From Salminus brasiliensis (lineage: Eukaryota; Chordata; Actinopteri; Characiformes; Bryconidae), in assembly GCF_030463535.1 (NCBI RefSeq), contig NC_132878.1, positions 97,389,570 to 97,453,569 of the forward strand: a stretch of DNA of 64,000 nt. Reading direction: 5' to 3'. The first letter of the stretch is position 1; each line of letters opens with the position of its first letter. Both the position numbers and the translations under genes were made by a program. Below are positions 12,104 through 24,529 of this stretch, one piece after another. The notes below the pieces were generated by a model that was given only the letters and a program-made list of their open reading frames with translations, did no database searches and was not told the origin of the DNA.

Positions 12104-12345
12104 CTGCACCTCACTCCTCTCACTCCACTCACTCCTCTCACTCTTCTCGCGCTCTCCGTCTCGCTGCTGAATCAGTTTAACGCGATACTCCTCCCGGAGC
12201 TCGCGGACCATCTGAGCACGCGACCGCAGGGCTAAATATATATAAACACGGGCACGTGGGAGCCGGTACGGGGAAAACAGGCGCGCGTTCAGGTTAGGGC
12301 ATGCGCCAGAATCCCTTGCGTTCCTGAAGTCTGACGTCAGCATCC
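12104..12345. promoter_or_regulatory. promoter-like CpG-rich segment with CRE, E-box and TATA box
   Basis: A full CRE palindrome TGACGTCA (12332-12339), an E-box CACGTG (12253-12258) and TATATAAA (12239-12246, also an AT-rich TATA on the other strand) lie together in CpG-rich sequence. On the minus strand an ATG at 12219 opens a short frame (MVRELREEYRVKL...) with a CAG|GTGGGT donor at 12103. The TATA is so close to that ATG that the start of transcription would fall near or past it. I do not recognise the peptide. Direction is undecided. Confidence 0.35.
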
Positions 12346-12389
12346 AGGGGTCATGGTCTGCGCGCTCGTGCGCACTTGCGTTCTAAGTA

Positions 12390-14880
12390 GAACACTCGGG
12401 TAGTACATACTGGGGGGTTCTAACTGCGGTTCTAACTAGAATGCCTAGCTTGTGCGTACTGGTTGAGCTCTATCTAGAACACTTGAGTTTTGGCTAAACG
12501 TTTTAGCTAGAGTGCACTTGAGCGCTATCTAGAACACTCGGACAGTGTGCTCTTGAGTTTTGGCTAAAAGTTTTAGCTAGAGTGCACTTGAGCGCTATCT
12601 AGAACACTCAGATAGTGTGCTCTTGAGTTTTGGCTAAAAGTTTTAGCTAGAGTGCACTTGAGCGCTATCTAGAACACTCAGATAGTGTGCTCTTGAGTTT
12701 TGGCTAAAAGTTTTAGCTAGAGTGCACTTGAGCGCTATCTAGAACACTCAGATAGTGTGCTCTTGAGTTTTGGCTAGAGTGCGTTTTAGCTAGAGTGCGT
12801 TTTAGCTAGAGTGCGTTTTAGCTAGAGTGCACTTGAGCGCTATCTAGAACACTCGGCTAGTGTGCCCTTGAGTTTTGGCTAAAAGTTTTAGCTAGAGTGC
12901 ACTTGAGCGCTATCTAGAACACTCGGCTAGTGTGGCCTTGAGTTTTGGCTAAACGTTTTAGCTAGAGTGCACTTGAGCGCTATCTAGAACACTCGGCTAG
13001 TGTGCCCTTGAGTTTTGGCTAAAAGTTTTAGCTAGTGTGTTCTTTAGTTTAAGTATAATGCTTAGCTAGAGTGCATTTAAGCTCTATCTAGAACACTCGG
13101 CTAGTGTGCCCTTGAGTTTTGGCTAAACGTTTTAGCTAGAGTGCACTTGAGCGCTATCTAGAACACTTGGCTAGTGTGCCCTTGAGTTTTGGCTAAACGT
13201 TTTAGCTAGAGTGCACTTGAGCGCTATCTAGAACACTCAGATAGTGTGCTCTTGAGTTTTGGCTAGAGTGCGTTTTAGCTAGAGTGCACTTGAGCGCTAT
13301 CTAGAACACTCGGGTAGTGTGCCCTTGAGTTTTGGCTAAACGTTTTAGCTAGAGTGCACTTGTGCGCTATCTAGAACACTCGGCTAGTGTGCCCTTGAGT
13401 TTTGGCTAAACGATTTAGCTAGAGTGCACTTGAGCGCTATCTAGAACACTCGGGTAGTGTGCCCTTGAGTTTTGGCTAAACGTTTTAGCTAGAGTGCATT
13501 TGTGCGCTATCTAGAACACTCAGATAGTGTGCTCTTGAGTTTTGGCTAAACGTTTTAGCTAGACTGCACTTGAGCGCTATCTAGAACACTCGGCTAGTGT
13601 GCCCTTGAGTTTTGGCTAAACGATTTAGCTAGAGTGCACTTGAGCGCTATCTAGAACACTCAGCTAGTGTGCCCTTGAATTTTGGCTAAACGTTTTAGCT
13701 AGAGTGCACTTGAGCGCTATCTAGAACACTCGGCTAGTGTGCCCTTGAGTTTTGGCTAAAGGTTTTAGCTAGTGTGTTCTTTAGTTTAAGTATAATGCTT
13801 AGCTAGAGTGCATTTAAGCTCTATCTAGAACACTCAGCTAGTGTGCCCTTGAGTTCTGGCTAGTCATTTTAGCTAGCGTGCACTTGAGCTCTATCTAGAA
13901 CACTCAGCTAGTGTTCCCTTCATTTCTGGCTAAAACTTTTAGCTAGTGCAATCTTTAGTTCTAAGTATAATGCTTAGTTAGAGTGTATTCAAGCTCTATC
14001 TAGAACACTCAGAGATTGTGCCCTTAAAGTTCTGGCTAGTCCTTTTAGCTAGAGTGCACTTGAGCTCTATCTAGAACACTAGGCTAGTGTGCCCTTCATT
14101 TCTGGCTAGAACTTTTAGCTAGTGCATTCTTGAGTTGTAAGGGTATTGCTTAGCTCGCATGTGTTTGATATCTATCTAGAACACTCAGAGAGTGATCCCT
14201 TGAGCTATGGCTAAAACGTTAGGTAGTGCATTCTTTAGTTCTAAGTATAATGCTTAGTTAACATGTATTTGATATTTATCTAGAACACCAGAGAGTGTGC
14301 CCTTGAGTTCTGGCTAGTCCTTTTAGCTAGAATGCTCTTGAGCTCTATCTAGAACACTCAGCTAGTGTGTCCTTGAGTTCTAGCTAGACATTTTAGCTAG
14401 TGCATTCTTTAGTTCTAAGTATAATGCTTAGCTAGAGTGCATTTGAGCTCTATCTAGAACACTCAGCTAGTGTGTCCTTAATTTCTGGCTAGAACTTTTA
14501 GCTAGTGAAGTCTTTAGGTCTAAGTATAATGCTTAGTTAGAGTGTATTCAAGATCTATCTAGAACACCCACAGAGTGTGACCTTAAGTTCCGGCTAGTCA
14601 TTTAAGCTAGTCTGCCCTTAATTTCTAGCTAGAACTTTCAACTAGTGCATTCTTTAGTTCTAAGTATAATGCTTAGCTAGAGTGCATTTGAGCTCTATCT
14701 AGAACACTCAGCTAGTGTGCCGTTAATTTCTGGCTAGTCATTTAAGCTAGAGTGCACTTGAGCTCTATCTAGAACACTCATCTAGTGTGCCTTTAAGTTG
14801 TGGCTAGTGTTCTAAAGAGTGTGTACTCCTGTTCTACCTAGTCTGTCTAGCTTGTGCATACAACTTGAGTTTTATCTAGA
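12390..14880. repeat. 70-bp minisatellite
   Basis: About 35 copies of a 70-bp unit carrying GCGCTATCTAGAACACTC, GCCCTTGAGTTTTGGCTAAA and CGTTTTAGCTAGAGTGCACT. The first copies are nearly identical. From about 13800 copies diverge and new variants (AAGTATAATGCTTAGC) appear. Confidence 0.95.
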
Positions 14881-17145
14881 ACACCCAGTGCACCTTTGAG
14901 TGCTAAGTAGTGAGTACTAGAGTTCTGACCAGCATGCTTGACTAGACCGTTCTAAGGACAATGGCTAGTTAGTGTGTACTTCTGTTCTAACTAAAATGCC
15001 TAGCTTGTGCATACTCTACAAATGTTCTACATGGAACATTTAGCTGGCACACCCTGAAGTATTTTAGTCATGTACATACTACTGATGTTCTATCTAGAAT
15101 GCTGCAGTGTTATCTAGTGCATTCATCTTCTGCTCCAATTAGAAGATTTGTGAGTGAGAAGAACCTTTAGATTCTGTAGACCTTCAAATGTTTTTTGGAG
15201 CGATGCTATATAGCGATGCTATGTTCCTTATAGAACCATGTTTGTAATAGAGATGTGAGTGTGAAGAACCTTAAAGTGGTAAAGAATTTTTACATCCACT
15301 TCATTAAACCTTTAAAAGGTTCTCCACAAGCTGTTGTAGCCTCAAGATAAGCAGTGTTACTGTTTGTTCTTGAGTTCTAAGTAGAACACTCAGGTAGCAC
15401 ATATTTAAGTTCTGACTAGAACGACTAGAGTTCTGACTGCTGTTCTAACTAGAATGCCTAGCTTGTGCATACTATTTGAACTCCATCTAGAACCCCCAGG
15501 TAGTGTGCTCTTGAGTTCTGGCGTTTAGCTAGTGCATTTGTGAGTTCAAAGTGCAATGTTTAGCTAGAGCATTTGAGCCCTATCTAGAACATATTTAGAG
15601 AGTGTGCCCTTGAGTTCTGGCTAGAACTTTTAGCTTGAGTTCACTTGAGCTCTATCTAGAACATTCGGCTGCTGTACCCTTGAGTTCTGACTAGAACACG
15701 TAACCACTCTATTCTGAACACTATCTATCTAGAACACTCAGGTAGTGCGCTTTTTGAGTTCTAGATACAGTGCTTGGCTAGTGTGTATTCCTGTTCTACC
15801 TAGAATTAAGGGTTATTCGCACCACATATCTTTTATGTGTGGTTCTTTATCGAACCAAAAGTGGTTCTTCAATGGCTATGGTCATAGAACCCATTGTGGA
15901 ACCTTTACTTTGAGGAGTTTAGGGCTTCTAACCATCCTGGTGTCTGTCTCACTGTTGTGGCGTTGAGATAAGCAGTGTTACTGTTGCTGTTTCTGGAAGC
16001 ACAGATATGAGCGTTCTGTTTACATTAGAACGTCAGTAATCAGAGTTCTGCTGAAATCTGATAATGGCTGTGGTGCTGCAGCGTAGGCAAATGCACTCAG
16101 TGACGACACGTTCTGTGTTCCAGACGTTAAGCTCATTTTACTAACCTTGTGTCTGTTGTTTCGGCCTTGAGCTCAAGACTGGACAAACGGACACCCTGAG
16201 CATCAGTCCAGTGGAAACACAACACAGCCCTGCTCACCAGCCTTCAGAACCGGGGGGTGGGGTGGGGGGGGGGGGCAGCCCATCCGGATGCTGTATCTAT
16301 TAACACCTGCATCATAGTTCTAAATAGAACCCTCGGGCAGTACACAATGGACTAGAATCTAGTTCTAACTACAATACCTAGCTTGTGCATACTACTTAAG
16401 CTCTATCTAGAACTGTTAGCTAGTGCATTCTTTAGCTCTAAGTATAATCCTTAGCTAGAGAGTGTATTTGAGCTCTATCTAGAACACTCAAAGAGTGTGC
16501 CTTTGAGTTCTGGCTACAACGTTTAGCTAGTGCATTTTTTAAGTTCAAAGTGTAATGCTTAGCTATAGTGGACTTCTTGAGCTTTATCTAGAACACTCAC
16601 CTAGTGTCCTCTTAAGTTCTTGAGTTCAAATTAGAACACTTAAGTAGTGTACCCTTGAGTTCTATCTAGAACTAAAATATGACTAAAATACTTAGGTAGT
16701 GTACCTTCGAGCTTTGACTAGAACGCTTAGCTAGTGCATTTTTGAGTTCTAAGTACAATACTTAGCTAGTGCATACTTCTGTTTTAACTAGAACACTAAA
16801 CCATACTACTGGAGGTTTATCTAGAACACTCAGGTAGTGCATCCTTGAGTTCTATCTAGAACACTCAGGTAGTGCATTTTTGAGCTCTAAGTACAATGCT
16901 TAGCTAGTGCATACTTCTGTTTTAACTAGAACGCTAAACCATACCGCTGGAGTTTTATCTAGAACACTCAGGTAGTGCATCCTTGAGTTCTATCTAGAAC
17001 ACTTCTAGTGTGCTTTTGGGGTCCATTTAGAATACTTAGGTAGAGCACCCTGGTGTTCTATGTAGAACTAAAATATGACTAACATACTCAGATAGTGTGC
17101 CCTTGAGTTCTATCTAGAACACTCAGGCAGAGTGTTCTTGGGTTT
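14881..17145. repeat. decayed continuation of the 70-bp minisatellite
   Basis: Scattered, diverged fragments (TATCTAGAACACTCAGGTAG, TTGAGTTCTAAGTACAATGC) persist to about 17130. They are interrupted by unrelated stretches, including AAGAACC-type repeats at 15150-15330 and 15810-15900 and a G-run near 16256. Confidence 0.75.
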
Positions 17146-17944
17146 TGGCTAATTCTGGGGTATTTGGCTGTGGAATGAGAACACACCTGGGCATCGCAAG
17201 GTCACAGGAACACAAAAACAGACAAGAACACAGATTGAGAATTGTTCTAGATATTGGCCTAGACTCTGCCGAGACTCGGTACCTTCTTGCGTTTCTATTC
17301 TACCTGAGTAGGCAGCATTTATTAAGTTTCAGGCTCAGACTAAACGTCTGCGGTTTAAATAAGACAGACTCCTCCAGACTCCCCTCGAACCGTGTTCTGC
17401 TCATCTGCAGCTGATGTTCTGCAGCTGATGTTCTGCAGGTGGTTCTGGTTCTACACATTTGAATGGATTATGGAAGAGAACTGTGCTCCTCTAAACTGCA
17501 GGAGCGTCTCACTGTGAGCATTACAGCTGGTATTCAAACACAAAACCTTTTTGTGTATTTATTTACATAGCGCCGTCTCCGGGTACGGGTTCCGCAGGCC
17601 GTGTTTCTGGAGAACAGAGGGGCCGTCTGTGAAAGGTTTTGAATAGTTTTGCTTCCTTTTGCATCTTTTAAAACGAGCCTGAAGAGCCACAGCCTCGCCT
17701 CTGCAGTGAGGATATCTCATATCATATAAGGATCTGTGATGGGCAGCATTCTGGCAGTTATCACTGAACTCAGCTATACCTGAAGCTGGATTCATTCAGA
17801 CTAAAGCTTCGTTTAGAACAGCGTGCTGCACAGAACACAGGTGGAACCACAGTCTGGAGCTCTTCTAATACCAGTGGATAACAATGAAGTGTGTGGTTAA
17901 CCCTAACACCACTGATCACACATTTAGAATCAAAACCTTAACAC
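17146..17944. other. intergenic with a relic of the 5.3-kb repeat
   Basis: About 17330-17425 matches the interior of the inverted-repeat relic at 5290-5590. Nothing else is recognised. Confidence 0.5.
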
Positions 17945-19470
17945 CATTTTATTACATCGACACTGTGATCATCACATCAACACCGTAATCATCACATAAG
18001 TGCTGTAATCATCACATAAGCACTGTAACCATCACTTCAACACTGTATCTATCACATCAACACCGTGATCATCACATAAGCACTGTAATCACTGTAACCA
18101 TCACTTCAACACTGTATCCATCACATCAACACCGTGATCATCACATAAGCACTGTAATCACTGTAACCATCACATCAACACTGTAACCATCACATCAACA
18201 CTGTAACCATCACATAAACACTGTGACCATCACATAAGCACTGTAATCACTGTAACCATAATATCAACATTGTAACCATAACATTAACACATAAGCACTG
18301 TAATCATCACATCAACACTAACCATCACATCAACACTGTAATCATCACATCAACACTGTAACCATAGCATCAACACTATAACCATAACATCAACGCTAAT
18401 CATCACATCAACACTGTAACCATCACATTAACACCGTCACCATCACATCAACACTGTAACCATCACATAAGCACTGTAATCACTGTAACCATAATATCAA
18501 CATTGTAACCATAACATTAACACATAAGCACTGTAATCATCACATCAACACTAACCATCACATCAACATTGTAATCATCACATCAACACTGTAATTATCA
18601 CATCAACATCATAACATCACACAAGCATGGTAATCATCCCTTCAACACTGTAACCATAACATCAACACTAATCAACACATCAACACTAATCATCAAATCA
18701 ACACTGTAATCATTATATCAACAACATAATCATCACATCAACACTGTAACCATCACATCAACACTGTAACCATTACATCAACACTGTGATCATCACATCA
18801 GCACTGTAACAATCACATCAACACTGTAACAATCACATCAACACTGTAACCATCACATCAACACTGTAACCATTGCATCAACACTGTAACCATTGCATCA
18901 ACACTAATCAACACATCAACACTAATCATCAAATCAACACTGTAATCAACACATCAACACTGTAACCATCACATCAACACTGTAACCATTACATCAACAC
19001 TAATCAACACATCAACACTGTAACCATCACATCAACACTGTAACCATTACATCAACACTAATCAACACATCATCACTGTAATCATCACATCAACACTAAT
19101 CATCAAATCAACACTGTAATCATTATATCAACAACATAATCATCACATCAACACTGTAAACATCACATCAACACTGTAACCATTACATCAACACTGTGAT
19201 CATCACATCAGCACTGTAACCATCACATCAACACTGTAACCATTGCATCAACACTGTAACCATTGCATCAACACTAATCAACACATCAACACTAATCATC
19301 AAATCAACACTGTAATCATTATATCAACAACATAATCATCACATCAACACTGTAACCATTACATCAACACTGTAACCATTACATCAACACTAATCAACAC
19401 ATCAACACTGTAACCATCACATCAACGCTGTAACCATTACATCAACACTAATAAACACATCATCACTGGA
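17945..19470. repeat. 20-bp minisatellite
   Basis: About 75 copies of CATCACATCAACACTGTAAC and variants. Blocks of several hundred bases (for example 18900-19080 and 19260-19440) resemble one another, so the array grew in larger steps too. Confidence 0.95.
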
Positions 19471-20469
19471 ACATAACATCAACACCTGAACCACTTCACA
19501 ACTCCACAGGCGACAACCACCCTGGATACCACAGCAGCCTTCTTCTCTGGACGGTAGAGACAGTCACTCCAACAAAAGCAGCATCAACACTGAATGAACA
19601 GGACCATTTTCTTGTTAATGTCTCCATCTAGTGGCTTTTCTCTGTAATTGCACTCAGTGGAACTTCATTTCTGTTGTACAGGTTTTACCAAATTCTACCA
19701 AATGTAATTCTTCACCTTGTTCTCGAGCTTATATCAAACTTAATTATATAATTATAATCTAAATCAGTTTAAAATGATGATTAAATACTTACATGTTTCT
19801 CGTACTGTCCCCTCTGACCTCCACTAATGACATTCATGTGTGTTTACATTTGTACACCAACCTCTCTTTATTTCTCACTGGGCCTTTAAGACTGATTATG
19901 TAAATGAGCACTGTTCTGATTGGTGGTCTGGTACTGCGCCGCATTCAAACAGCACTTCAGGCTGAAACACTGCTTATAACTTCATAGCCTCTGATAGAAG
20001 GAGGATAGCGGACCACCGTTGGCCCACTAACGTCAAAGCTGGCGGTCCACTGGTCTTCTGCTTTTTCACCAACAGTCCAGTTTACTCCATTTTTAATATT
20101 ACTTTCATTTTTTCTTTTGTTTCTTTTCTAAACTAGTTTCAGCAACTGAATCTTAAATTCTATATTTTAGATCAGACCTGGTCATTCTTATCTTCCTTAG
20201 TTCTTATTATCTATTTATAAGTTTATTTTCTAGAATAAAAGTCTCTTTATTTTAGAAGATTAAACACCAGTTAGATCTCGCGCACATGACAGTTATCTGG
20301 GTGGTCCGAGAGTGGACCAGCAGTGGGGTGCCGACCTTATCAGACCTGCAGGCCGATATAAGCTCGCTATCTGAGTCGCTGGGTCATTAGGGCGGGGTGA
20401 AAGTACTGCAGGCTGGCTTTTCCTGCAGAATGGGCTGTTTCTGGAGCTTTCATACGTGGCCTGGGGAGT
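19471..20469. other. intergenic, nothing recognised
   Basis: Ordinary composition, short ORFs only. No supported feature. Confidence 0.5.
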
Positions 20470-20660
20470 GAACAGTACCACCTATGTACAGCGAAATGTG
20501 TCCTCCACATTTGACCCATCTGTGGTAGTGAACACACACACACACACACACACACTAGTGAACTAGGGGCTGTGAGCACACACACACACCCAGAGCGGTG
20601 GGCAGCCGAGAGGGTAGAGGGTCTTGCTCAAGGGCCCAACAGTGGCAGCTTGCTGATCCG
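20470..20660 (+). mobile_element. SINE-like fragment with CA run
   Basis: CTCCACATTTGACCCATCTG, a CA run, GAGCGGTGGGCAGCC and TTGCTCAAGGGCCCAACAGT are hallmarks of a dispersed fish SINE/LINE-tail repeat. The last motif also occurs in the tRNA-SINE at 46952-47090. Confidence 0.6.
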
Positions 20661-20679
20661 GTGTGGACCTGAGGAGGAC

Positions 20680-20815
20680 GGGTTCTTCTTTTGAGTCTTG
20701 GTTCCTCTCAAGGTTTCTTCCTCTCGACCCGAGGGAGTTTTTCCTTGCAGCTTTCAGACCCGGATCTCTGTAAAGCTGCTCTGTGACAACATTTCTTTTT
20801 AAAGCTATTTTAATA
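20680..20815 (+). mobile_element. 3' end of an L2-type LINE
   Basis: GTTCCTCTCAAGGTTTCTTC, GAGGGAGTTTTTCCTTGC and GTAAAGCTGCTCTGTGAC match, on this strand, the 3' untranslated end of the LINE at 59707-63373. Only the tail is present. Confidence 0.7.
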
Positions 20816-21691
20816 AATTCTTGATTTCTGAATGTTTACAATTTTGAATTTTTAAAAATGTGAATTTTTACATTTTAAATTTAGAAACTTTGAATGTTTT
20901 AATTTTGAATTTTAAGAAATGTAAGTGTTTAATTGTTGAATTTTTAAATTGTTACAGAATTAAATTGTTTTTAAATTTTTGAATTTTAAATTGTTTGAAT
21001 TTTTGAATTTTGTAAAATTGAAATGTTTTGAATTTTTTAAAAGTTTTGAATGTTTTGGATTTGAACTATTTTGATATTATTATTTATTTTTGTAATGTTC
21101 AATTTTTGAATGGTGGTCTGATCACTCAACACTGAAGTAAAAATATTCAAAATGATCAATATTAACAACATAAAAGTAAAATCCTTAAAAAATAAAAGCT
21201 GTTTTCATGGAACGACCCATGTAAGAACCTGACCTGTGTTCTGGACACTCTGCACCTTCTCCAGCCCAGTAAGAACAGCACCAGTGGTCAAGCCTGGATG
21301 TAAACACTGGAACATATGGGCTCTGTAATGCTGGACCCTCGCCCCAATCCTGACCGCTCGAATTCCGTCTTGGGTTGCAGTGTGAAGGGGTGTCATGTTA
21401 AGACACGAGGGTTCACACGGCCTAAATTTAGCGCACTCAAACACGAGCTGGCCTGGAGAGCTCGGCCTCGCAGCAACAGAACCTTCCCACAGTTCGGTGA
21501 AACAGCTGAAAAAGGACTGAACTACAAGTCTGACACTTTATTACACAGAGTGTTGAATCTACTGGACACTGAGAAGAGCTGACCGTCCAGGGAGGGACAA
21601 TGGGCCTGAGGCTGCAGAACAGTGGCTCCTAACGGACATCAGCAGACCCCCCAGGACACGTATTAAACTATTAGTGGAGCTTCTTCTGAAA
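20816..21691. other. low-complexity AT-rich stretch, then scn1b upstream region
   Basis: 20816-21070 is built from imperfect GAATTTTTAAAT motifs. 21150-21691 is single-copy sequence immediately before the first coding exon and presumably holds the 5' UTR and promoter; no TATA box or clear initiator was found. Confidence 0.45.
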
Positions 21692-22400
21692 ATGAGCCTG
21701 AAAACTGCATCGCTTCTGGTGTTCGCTGTGCTGCTTGTGTGCGGTGAGTTTTCCTCATACTCTTAGGGTTACTTCAATGGCAGAAGAACCACATTTGGTT
21801 CCCTAAAGAACCAGCTCCCATTTTGAAGAACTGTCTTCTAGAGAATCTCAACTAATCCAGTTCTCTTTAGGGACTACTTTCTGTAGCTGCACTACACCCT
21901 GCAGCATGTATCCCTCCACCATTTTAATGATCTGGTTCTAAAAGCAGGTTCTAGAGCCGAACTCTTCTCAGAACTCTGGTAGAACCGTGTCTCAGGCATC
22001 AGGCAGCGTCTTCATCACCATTAGGTGAAGAACTTTCTGTGAGGAGCTTTTATTAGAGCTTCAGACGTCTGCTGCCCTTCACCTCCACCGTGCCTGGGTG
22101 GATGGTGTTGTGGTGGTTCAGCTGCTGGAGCTGCTTTACTGTAGATCCCTCCTGTTGACTAGTGGCTGAAGCACAGCAGGTATCAGCACTAACAGCACAG
22201 CGCCCCCTGTCTGTCTGCACCTCATTTAACATAAATAATAAGCCAGGAAGACCCCAGCTCTCTTTACACCACTGTGACCCAGTCCCAGCATAATCTGCAC
22301 TAAAGCAAACTGAACTCTCTCCAGCACTAACCCTGATCATAATCAGACCACAGCTTTACATGTTAATAATAATAATAAAATATTAATACTGACCCCCCCA

Positions 22401-22440
<40 letters not shown>

Positions 22441-22766
22441 ATTATATAATAATATAGTTATATATTTGAATATATATAAAAAGTATGTAAATGTATGAGA
22501 GCAACTTCAAAAGTTAAAAGGAGTCTGTAAAGAACTAAATAAGTGTTCTTTGCTGCAGAACAACCACATATACGATTTCCTTCATCATAGAGCAGAAAAC
22601 CATTACTAGGTACAGAACCATTTTAATAAGTTTCCATGGTTGTATATAGAACCAATGAACCAATGAACCAATTAAGGGGCAGAGAATAAAACAATAATTT
22701 GATCTATACTTGAGTGTCTGTTATTCTATATAATATCTAATATATAGAGAAATATAATGATATTCC

Positions 22767-22800
<34 letters not shown>

Positions 22801-23176
22801 TGAGAATTTGTAGATAATCTAGGATTAAATTATCCAACCAGGTTTGAGATTTTAATTTTGTAAGATTTCAATTTGATATCTGGTGTCTGTATTATTATTA
22901 TTATTATTATTATTGTTGTTGTTGTTGTTGTTGTTATTGTTATTATGATTGTTGTTGTTATTATTATTAGAGAATCTGTACATAATCCATGATGAACTAT
23001 CATAACTGAGAATTCAATTTGATAACTGTTTGGGTGTCTGAATTATTATTATTATAATTTACTATTGTAATATTATACTATAATAATACTATTTGAGAAA
23101 CTGTAGATAATCTAGGATTAAATTATTTAACCAGGTTTGAGATTTAAAATTTATTTTGATATTTGTTTTGGTGTCT

Positions 23177-23214
<38 letters not shown>

Positions 23215-23910
23215 TGAGTTTCTATGCATAAGCTATCATCATCATTCTTTATTTAAGCTTGGATTTACATTGAGAGAGATCCTCATTTTCAGGCTGGCTG
23301 AGGGCTGGGTGTTAATGATGATGAATGCAGTAACTAAAATAACTAAAATAACAAAAATATTAGAATTCTAAAACGTCTCCTTAAACCATCACAAACAGAC
23401 CTGAAGTAAAAATCTTCAACCTTAAAGTCCATCTGTAGTGCGTCCTGCGGTAAGAGCAGACGTTTCCCCCCAGTCTCAGGAAAGACTAGGGGGCCTAACA
23501 CTGGGCCTTGTGGGACGCCTGTGGTAATGTAAAGAGGTTCAGGCTCACAGTTCCACCTGAAACGTCCACTACCGTCCATCAGAGAGGTCAAAGGCCCGGA
23601 TTATACTCTCTTCAACAGGCCTCTATCAGACTGTGAAGTGTATGGGAGAATTACTGGGTACTTGAAGAACTGTTGTCACATAAAAAAACTTGTATCTCCA
23701 AAACTGCAGCTTCACAGCTTCGATGTAGAAAGACTTTATTCCAGGTCAGTTTGGAGCGTTTCTATTGGTCCGTTCATCATGCAGTTCTGATACAGTATAA
23801 AGAACAGCTGCAGATTCACATTCTGGAGAAAAGTAAAACAAAGCAATAATGGAGATACAAGGTTTTTGGGTGACTGTGGTGATGTGTAGAGGTTTATGTG
23901 TATTTGTCCT

Positions 23911-23958
<48 letters not shown>

Positions 23959-24496
23959 CCCCTCAGTGTCATGCTGGCTGTGCGGAGGTGGACTCTATGA
24001 CTGAGGCGGTGGCCGGTCAGAGCTTCTTGCTGGGCTGCATTTCGTGTAAGCAGAGGGAGGAGGTGCCCGCAGAAACCTCTGTGGACTGGTACTTTACTCC
24101 CTCCGGGGTGAACGACTCTTATCTGGTTAGTGCCAGTCACAGTCACACACACTACATGTCCAAAAGTATCCGGACGTCTCTTCTAATGAAGAACCCGTGG
24201 CTGAAAAAGGGGAGCCTGTATAATCTCTATAGAATGGCGAATAGAACGGGACACTCTGGAGCAGGCAGCTGTGAGGGCCTGACCCCTAAGGTCACTGTGC
24301 CCTATGCCGAGCATGGCCTAGAGGAGGGGTATAAAGCTGACCCACTCTCATCTCTGTACAGTGGAGGTGAATGGAAGCAGGCGTCGGTCGCCATGACTAC
24401 AACAACACAGATACAGCCCATAATTTATCTCCTATCCAAACCCACCAGTGCAGCTACACGAGTCTTCTGAGTTTTATATGGAATGATGATGATGAA

Positions 24497-24529
<33 letters not shown>

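Noticed and set aside
23898-24470. 190-codon ORF through scn1b exon 2 starting in the GT run
   Set aside because: Runs through the (GT)n of intron 1 and on into intron 2 and the MITE; only 23959-24125 is exon, joined in phase to the signal-peptide exon 1.
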